Shown: positions 59,358 through 64,000 of the stretch, piece by piece
Layout: every line of letters starts with the position of its first letter
How positions within the stretch are numbered: the stretch's first letter is position 1
Notes under the pieces: model-generated
The model's database searches: none
Told to the model about the DNA's origin: nothing
The model's input: the letters and a program-made list of their open reading frames with translations, nothing else
NCBI RefSeq assembly: GCF_044464525.1
Contig: NZ_JBIQLE010000002.1
Coordinates: forward strand, 147,716-211,715
DNA from: Pusillimonas sp044464525
GTDB taxonomy: Bacteria; Pseudomonadota; Gammaproteobacteria; Burkholderiales; Burkholderiaceae_B
Length of the DNA: 64,000 bases
Direction: 5' to 3'
Position numbers and translations under genes: made by a program

Positions 59358-60551
59358 ATGAAACCCACCTCTTTCAAGCTGGGCCTGCTCGCCGCCGCCA
59401 TGTGTGCGGCCGCGCTAAGCCTTTCGCCCGCCCACGCCGCCGACTCGATCAAAGTGGGCTTCCTGTCCACGCTTTCCGGTCCGGGCGGCGCCCTGGGCAT
59501 CGACATTCGCGACGGATTCCAGCTTGCGCTCAAGCATGCGGGCGGCAAGCTGGGCGATCTCGAAACCGAAGTCGTCGTGGTAGACGACCAGCAAAAGGCC
59601 GACGTTGGCCGCCAGGCCACCGACCGCCTCCTCAAGCGCGATCGCGTCGATGTCATGACCGGCATGGTGTTTTCCAACGTGCTGCTGCCTTTGATGCCCA
59701 GCATTCTTGCCAGCGACACCGTTTATATTTCCACCAATACCGGCCCGGCCGACTATGCCGGCAAAGATTGCAACCAGAACTTCTTCGTCGTCTCGTGGCA
59801 GAACGAAGACATTCCCGCCGCCATGGGCCAGTACGTTACCGAGCAAAAACACGATAGCGTCTTCCTGATCGCCCCCAACTATCCGGGCGGGCGCGAATCC
59901 ATCGGCGGCTTCAAGCGTCTTTACAAGGGCAAAATCGCCGACGAAGTCTACGTCAAGCTGGGCCAGCTCGATTATTCAGCCGAACTCGCCCAGGCCCGGG
60001 CCTCGGGCGCCGATTCCGTGTTCTTCTTCCTGCCGGGCGGCATGGGCATCAGCTTCATCAAGCAGCTTGAAAGCTCGGGGCTGTCCAAAAACATGAAGAT
60101 CTACATGCCCGGCTTCTCTGGCGACCAAGACACCATCAAGGCCGTGGGCGACCCCATGCTGGGCACCTTCAACTCGTCGCAATGGTCGCCCGACCTTGAC
60201 AACCCGCAAAACCAGAAATTTGTCGCCGACTTCGAAAAAGAGTACGGCCGCATCCCCACGCTTTATGCCTCTCAGGGCTACGACGCCGCCATGCTGCTCG
60301 ACGCGGCCGTGCGCGACGTCAAGGGCAATATCGAAGACAAGGACGCCTTCCGCCAGGCACTGCGTGCTGCGAACTTCAAGTCTGTACGTGGCGACTTCAA
60401 GTTCAACACCAACCAGTATCCCATCCAAGACTACTACCTGCGTGAAGTCGTCAAAGACGATCAGGGACGCATCACCAACAAGGTCGTCAGCACCATCCTG
60501 GAGGACTATCACGACCCCTTTGCCGCCGAATGCAAGATGGGGCAGTCATAG
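59358..60551 (+). CDS. ABC transporter substrate-binding protein (Peripla_BP_6, LivK/AmiC type)
   Basis: 397 residues from ATG 59358 after GGAGACAACG. Sec signal peptide (MKPTSFKLGLLAAAMCAAALSLSPAHAA) and a type I periplasmic fold: IKVGFLSTLSGPGGALGIDIRDGFQLALKHAGGKLGDLETEVVVVDDQQKADVGRQATDRLL, then ASDTVYISTNTGPADYAGKDCNQNFF and YASQGYDAAMLLDAAV. It should deliver the ligand to the LivHMGF-type complex encoded at 54767-58122, and it leads the dioxygenase operon, so the ligand is likely the dioxygenase substrate. Confidence 0.93.
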   Translation: MKPTSFKLGLLAAAMCAAALSLSPAHAADSIKVGFLSTLSGPGGALGIDIRDGFQLALKHAGGKLGDLETEVVVVDDQQKADVGRQATDRLLKRDRVDVMTGMVFSNVLLPLMPSILASDTVYISTNTGPADYAGKDCNQNFFVVSWQNEDIPAAMGQYVTEQKHDSVFLIAPNYPGGRESIGGFKRLYKGKIADEVYVKLGQLDYSAELAQARASGADSVFFFLPGGMGISFIKQLESSGLSKNMKIYMPGFSGDQDTIKAVGDPMLGTFNSSQWSPDLDNPQNQKFVADFEKEYGRIPTLYASQGYDAAMLLDAAVRDVKGNIEDKDAFRQALRAANFKSVRGDFKFNTNQYPIQDYYLREVVKDDQGRITNKVVSTILEDYHDPFAAECKMGQS

Positions 60552-60575
60552 GCAGATATAAGCAGGAGCAACATC

Positions 60576-61880
60576 ATGTCGTACAGCAACGAAAGCATCG
60601 CCGAACTCATCCGCCCTGACAGCGTGCATAAATCGGTCTACACCGACCCCGAGCTGTTCAAGCTGGAAATGGACCGCATCTACGGCCATGCATGGGTCTA
60701 CGTCGGTCATGAAAGCCAGGTTCCGAACGTCGGCGACTACCACACCACCCTTGTCGGTGACCAGAACGTCATCATGGTGCGGGGTACCGACAACAAGGTT
60801 CACGTGCTTTACAACCGATGTCCGCACAAAGGCTCCATGCTGGTTGGGTGCGAAGACGGCAATGTCGGCAAGTTTTTCCGTTGCCCCTACCACGCCTGGA
60901 CATTCAAGCTCGATGGCAGTCACTTGGCCGCGCCCATCCGGCGCGGCTTCGAGGGCACGGCATTTGACCCCGCCTCTCCCGAGTTCTCGATGCGGCCGTT
61001 GGCCCGCGTCGAGAGCTACCGAGGCTTCGTATTTGCCAGCCAGGCCGCCGAAGGCCCGCCGCTGCTCGACTTCCTGGGCGGAGTGCGATCGTCCATCGAT
61101 AATCTCTGTGATCGCTCTCCCGAAGGCGAAGTCGAGGTGGCCGGCGGCTCGTTCAAGGTCATGCAGCCATCCAACTGGAAGGTGTTCTACGAGAACCTGC
61201 ACGACACCATGCACGCCAATGTCACGCATGAGTCCTCGTACACCTCGGCGCGCAAACAGGCCGAGTCCTTCGACAAGATGCCGCTCGAGCTGCACATCAT
61301 GGACGGCAACGGCGAGCCCTACGACTTCTGGGAGAAACTCTCGCTGGTGGCCTTCGACTACGGCCACGGATACATGGAGGGCATCTTCAACCCCGGCGCC
61401 ATCGAAGCTGATCCGGTCATGCGCTCGCATTTTGAAACCCTGGCCGAAGCCTACGGGCGCGAGCGCGCCCTGGCCATTCTTGGCGAGAACCGCCACAACA
61501 CCATCATCTATGGCAGCGGCTCGCCGCACACGGTTTTCCAGCAGTTTCGCGTTATCCGACCCATTGCGGTAGACCGCACCATGGTAGAGATTCAGGTCTT
61601 CAAGCTAAAAGGGGCGCCCGAAGCGATCTTCAAGCGCGGCCTGATGTACGCCAACCTGATCAACTCGCCTTCTTCCAATGTGATGCCCGACGACCTTGAA
61701 CTGTATGGACGCTGCCAGCAGGGCAACTCCACACACGGCGGAGACTGGGTCAGCCAGCACCGCTACGCCGGCACCGACAAGCCCATCGAAGGAGGCATGA
61801 CCTCTATCAACGGCACCAGCGAGCTACCCATGCGCAACCAGTTCAAAGCCTGGAAGCAATACATGTTGGGCCAGATCTAA
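60576..61880 (+). CDS. Rieske non-haem iron aromatic ring-hydroxylating dioxygenase, alpha subunit
   Basis: 434 residues. Rieske [2Fe-2S] centre Cys82-x-His84...Cys103-x2-His106 (RCPHKG and FRCPYHAW) and the mononuclear iron triad Asp210-x2-His213-x4-His218 (ENLHDTMHANVTH), residues as counted from the start. Size and motifs fit the benzoate/anthranilate/salicylate-type oxygenases. It needs an electron-transfer reductase, not yet seen in the window and possibly beyond the right edge. Substrate is unresolved: an aromatic carboxylate is suggested by the AraC regulator and Liv-type uptake genes. Confidence 0.95.
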   Translation: MSYSNESIAELIRPDSVHKSVYTDPELFKLEMDRIYGHAWVYVGHESQVPNVGDYHTTLVGDQNVIMVRGTDNKVHVLYNRCPHKGSMLVGCEDGNVGKFFRCPYHAWTFKLDGSHLAAPIRRGFEGTAFDPASPEFSMRPLARVESYRGFVFASQAAEGPPLLDFLGGVRSSIDNLCDRSPEGEVEVAGGSFKVMQPSNWKVFYENLHDTMHANVTHESSYTSARKQAESFDKMPLELHIMDGNGEPYDFWEKLSLVAFDYGHGYMEGIFNPGAIEADPVMRSHFETLAEAYGRERALAILGENRHNTIIYGSGSPHTVFQQFRVIRPIAVDRTMVEIQVFKLKGAPEAIFKRGLMYANLINSPSSNVMPDDLELYGRCQQGNSTHGGDWVSQHRYAGTDKPIEGGMTSINGTSELPMRNQFKAWKQYMLGQI

Positions 61881-61912
61881 ACGGCCCGCACAGCAGCAAG
61901 GAGTTTCCCATC

Positions 61913-62446
61913 ATGTTATTTGACATTGATTTTGACGTATCCACGAGCGAGAAAAAAGACGTCACCGTCCCGCTGGAAACGTATCACCGCATACAGCAAT
62001 TCATTTACCACGAAGCTCGCCTGCTCGACGAGCGTCAATGGCAGCCCTGGCTCGATCTATGGACAGAAGACGGCATGTACTGGATTCCCCAGCAACACGA
62101 CCAGTCCAGCCCCTTCGACCACATCTCGCTGTGCTGGGACAACGGCATGCTGCGCGAGCTGCGCTTTCGCACCCTCGACAACCCGCGCAATTGGGCGCAA
62201 CAACCCATTACCCATGCCACCCGGGTTGTCAGCAACGTCATGGTCGACGGCGCCGACCCCGACGGCTGCCTCATTGTCCGCTCGGCCTTCCACATGGCCG
62301 ACTGGCGCAAAGGCCCCATGCGTCATATGGCTGGGTCGTACATCCACAAGCTGGTTGCCCATGATGACAGCTGGCGCATCAAGCTCAAGCAGGTAAATCT
62401 GGTCAATTGCAGCGACGTGCAAAACGCAATTCAAGTCTACATATGA
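61913..62446 (+). CDS. aromatic ring-hydroxylating dioxygenase, beta subunit
   Basis: 177 residues of the NTF2-like small-subunit fold. Typical start and core: IQQFIYHEARLLDERQWQPWLDLWTEDGMYWIPQ, then WRIKLKQVNLVNCSD near the end. Forms alpha3beta3 with the alpha subunit 32 nt upstream; the beta subunit is structural. RBS AAGGAG. Its TGA overlaps the next ATG. Confidence 0.94.
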   Translation: MLFDIDFDVSTSEKKDVTVPLETYHRIQQFIYHEARLLDERQWQPWLDLWTEDGMYWIPQQHDQSSPFDHISLCWDNGMLRELRFRTLDNPRNWAQQPITHATRVVSNVMVDGADPDGCLIVRSAFHMADWRKGPMRHMAGSYIHKLVAHDDSWRIKLKQVNLVNCSDVQNAIQVYI

Positions 62447-63060
62447 CCCAGCCCCCATTTGGCGACACCGCACTGGTCGCCCTGCACTACCAGAACGACG
62501 TTCTGCATCCCGAGGGCAAGATACGCGTCGGGTTGGCGGCCGACAGCCCGCAGCGCAGCCGTTTGGTGAACGCCGCCCAGGCCTTGCTGGATCGGGCGCG
62601 GGCCCGGCGCATGCCCATCGTCCATGTCAGGGTAGCCTACCGCCCAGATGGCGCCGACATCATCTTCAACGCGCCGATCTTTCGCAATGTGGCGGCAATC
62701 GGAGCAGTGCAAGACGGTTCGTGGGGCGCCGAGTTCTATACCAGCCTGGCGCCCATCATGGACAACGAGCGCGAATTCGTCGTCAAGCATTCCCGCATCA
62801 ATGCCTTTTTCGGTTCGCAGCTGGAAGAGGTCTTGCGGGCCTTGGGCGTTTCTCGCCTGCTCGTGGCAGGAGTCGCCACGCATTCCGTGGTTGAAAGCAC
62901 CGTGCGCCACGCGGTGGACATGGGCTTCGAAGTAGACGTTGTCGCCAACGCATGCTCTGCCGCCGATATGGACGTGCACCGCGCCTCGCTGCACAGCATG
63001 AGCCTTATCGCTCAAATCCTGGACGCCGAAGATCTGGAACAGAACTACCCGCCGGCATGA
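62443..63060 (+). CDS. isochorismatase-fold protein lacking canonical catalytic residues
   Basis: 205 residues from ATG 62443 (ATGA overlap with the beta-subunit gene). The fold is clear (TALVALHYQNDVLHPEG; FVVKHSRINAFFGSQLEEVLRALG; LLVAGVATHSVVESTVRHAVDMGFEV) but two of three catalytic residues differ: the usual Asp of VVIDxQND is His15 and the nucleophilic Cys of the CVEST motif is Val150; Lys116 remains. The hydrolase at 24968 in this window has all three, which makes the contrast plain. Either a different chemistry (binding or isochorismatase-like without Cys, as in true isochorismatases which lack Cys) or a non-enzymatic role. Note that true isochorismatases still keep the Asp. Confidence 0.85.
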   Translation: MTQPPFGDTALVALHYQNDVLHPEGKIRVGLAADSPQRSRLVNAAQALLDRARARRMPIVHVRVAYRPDGADIIFNAPIFRNVAAIGAVQDGSWGAEFYTSLAPIMDNEREFVVKHSRINAFFGSQLEEVLRALGVSRLLVAGVATHSVVESTVRHAVDMGFEVDVVANACSAADMDVHRASLHSMSLIAQILDAEDLEQNYPPA

Positions 63061-63111
63061 TGCCGCCCTGGCCCGTTTCGGTTCCTGACAAGCACACTAC
63101 ATCGCATCTTC

Positions 63112-63933
63112 ATGACAGCCTATAGCCCACTCGTTGACCTGACCGGAAAATCCGCCATCGTTACCGGCAGCACGCAAGGCCTTGGCGCCGACATCGCAAG
63201 GGTGCTGGCTGGCTGCGGCGCTTCTGTCACCATAGTGGGCCGCAACGCCGACAAGGGCCAGGAACTGGCCGCCGCACTCTGTGAACAAGGCGCCCGCGCC
63301 CTGTATTGTCCCACCGACATACAGCAAGACAACGAGATCGACAGCTGCATCCAGCAGACACTCGACGCTTTCGGGCGCCTGGACATCCTCGTCAACAACG
63401 CCTGCATCTACGAAGACGCCGGCCTGGATTCCACCCGCGAACAATGGCACCACACGCTGGGCGTGAACCTGGTTTCAGCCGCCATCTTCGCGCAGAAGGC
63501 CTGCGCGCACATGAAGCCTGGCAGCGTCATTGTCAATCTGGGCAGCACCGGCGGCAAATTCGGCGCTGCGGGGCGCGCCTTGTACCCGGCCTCCAAGGCA
63601 GCCATGCTGCAGTTCACCAAAAACCTGGCCGTCACCCTTGCGCCCGAAGGCATTCGCGCCGTGGCGGTGTCGCCCGCCTGGACATGGTCTCCTGCCGTCG
63701 AACGGCTTAGTCAAGGGTCGCGTGCCGATGCCGACCGGGTCGCAGCAGCCCTCCATCCTTTGGGGCGGGTCGGCGACGGCGCCGAAGTCGGCAACGCTGT
63801 GGCCTTCCTCGCCAGCGAAGCCGCATCCTGGATTACCGGCGTCGACATCCCGGTGGACGGCGGGTATTCCATTCTGGGGCCCGACCAGGGAGACTCGCCA
63901 CGCCAATGGTTCGAGCGTATTCTTAAAGAATAG
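63112..63933 (+). CDS. short-chain dehydrogenase/reductase (SDR), possible cis-diol dehydrogenase
   Basis: 273 residues. Classical SDR: cofactor loop TGSTQGLG (18-25), NNA motif (95-97), catalytic Ser145, Tyr158 and Lys162 (LGSTGG, ALYPASKAA), and terminal ASWITGVDIPVDGGYS. In a ring-hydroxylating dioxygenase operon an SDR would oxidise the cis-dihydrodiol to the catechol, as BenD does; that role is inferred from context. 51 nt after the isochorismatase-like gene. Confidence 0.92.
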   Translation: MTAYSPLVDLTGKSAIVTGSTQGLGADIARVLAGCGASVTIVGRNADKGQELAAALCEQGARALYCPTDIQQDNEIDSCIQQTLDAFGRLDILVNNACIYEDAGLDSTREQWHHTLGVNLVSAAIFAQKACAHMKPGSVIVNLGSTGGKFGAAGRALYPASKAAMLQFTKNLAVTLAPEGIRAVAVSPAWTWSPAVERLSQGSRADADRVAAALHPLGRVGDGAEVGNAVAFLASEAASWITGVDIPVDGGYSILGPDQGDSPRQWFERILKE

Positions 63934-63955
63934 CCGGACATACGGAGGGTGCTCC

Positions 63956-64000
63956 ATGGGTACTATAAACACCTACGACGTGCCAAAGTCGGATCGTCAT
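63956..64000 (+). CDS. start of the next operon gene, cut by the window edge
   Basis: ATG 63956 follows ACGGAGGG with good spacing and opens MGTINTYDVPKSDRH before the sequence ends. Only 15 residues are seen, too few for a family. It probably continues the ring-hydroxylating dioxygenase operon (22 nt after the SDR stop). Confidence 0.6.
   Translation, partial: MGTINTYDVPKSDRH

Noticed and set aside
1..64000. tRNA, rRNA, CRISPR arrays, transposases, integrases
   Set aside because: None recognised on either strand; no att-like duplications or transposase motifs seen.

Overview
The window reads as chromosomal DNA of a GC-rich betaproteobacterium, most likely in or near the Alcaligenaceae (Bordetella, Achromobacter, Pusillimonas and relatives). 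This is inferred from dense coding with short overlaps, a type II secretion cluster that includes gspN, a ZIP transporter very like the Bordetella zinc transporter, and several ABC-transporter plus aromatic-catabolism operons. The species cannot be fixed from the sequence alone. I saw no tRNA, rRNA, CRISPR array or intact transposon.

Layout. (1) 0.4-10.8 kb: a type II secretion operon gspGHIJKLMN-DEF with no gspC or prepilin peptidase in view and a secretin that carries a lipoprotein signal. A 44-codon glycine-zipper gene and a cupin follow. (2) 12.0-19.9 kb, minus strand: a cobalamin adenosyltransferase, then a catabolic/transport operon: GntR regulator, FAH-family hydrolase, NMT1/SsuA-type binding protein, VOC dioxygenase-like protein, permease, second VOC protein, ATPase, DapA-family gene, RutE-like reductase. 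The ATPase and the DapA-family gene both carry frameshifts at G/C runs, and the DapA-family gene also lacks an internal block. (3) 20.0-28.1 kb: arsB, a catalase, and a GntR-controlled operon of a LigAB-type extradiol dioxygenase, a cysteine hydrolase and a carboxymuconolactone-decarboxylase-like protein. It converges on a lone boxB. The 3' gap between them holds a 237-bp element with perfect 29-bp inverted ends.

(4) 28.4-50.6 kb: a stress-survival and respiration block: large catalase KatE, CsbD, CbpA-CbpM, ZIP transporter, LysR and YeiH, a sigma-54 activator with no sensor domain, the cyanide-insensitive bd oxidase (cydAB plus DUF2474), then DUF3182, hydrolase, EEP-family phosphoesterase, ClsB-like cardiolipin synthase and UPF0104 membrane protein. 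These are followed by Ku and LigD (end joining) and small hydrophilic or membrane-anchored proteins. (5) 49.7-54.6 kb: a glutathionyl-hydroquinone reductase with a CueR-type regulator, a glycine-zipper lipoprotein, an EF-hand protein, a dienelactone hydrolase, a RES/Xre toxin-antitoxin pair and arsC. (6) 54.8-64.0 kb: a branched-chain-type ABC transporter (two permeases, two ATPases, binding protein), an AraC regulator, a Rieske ring-hydroxylating dioxygenase (alpha and beta), an isochorismatase-fold protein that lacks catalytic residues, and an SDR dehydrogenase. This set looks like uptake plus first attack on an aromatic acid and runs off the right edge.

Themes: uptake and breakdown of aromatic or xenobiotic acids (three separate gene sets), oxidative and DNA-damage defence, and metal/metalloid handling. 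The best leads for something new are the transporter/VOC/FAH operon, the LigAB/cysteine-hydrolase operon with a hairpin over its start codon, the degenerate hydrolase inside the Rieske operon, the liposecretin T2SS and the 237-bp inverted-repeat element.
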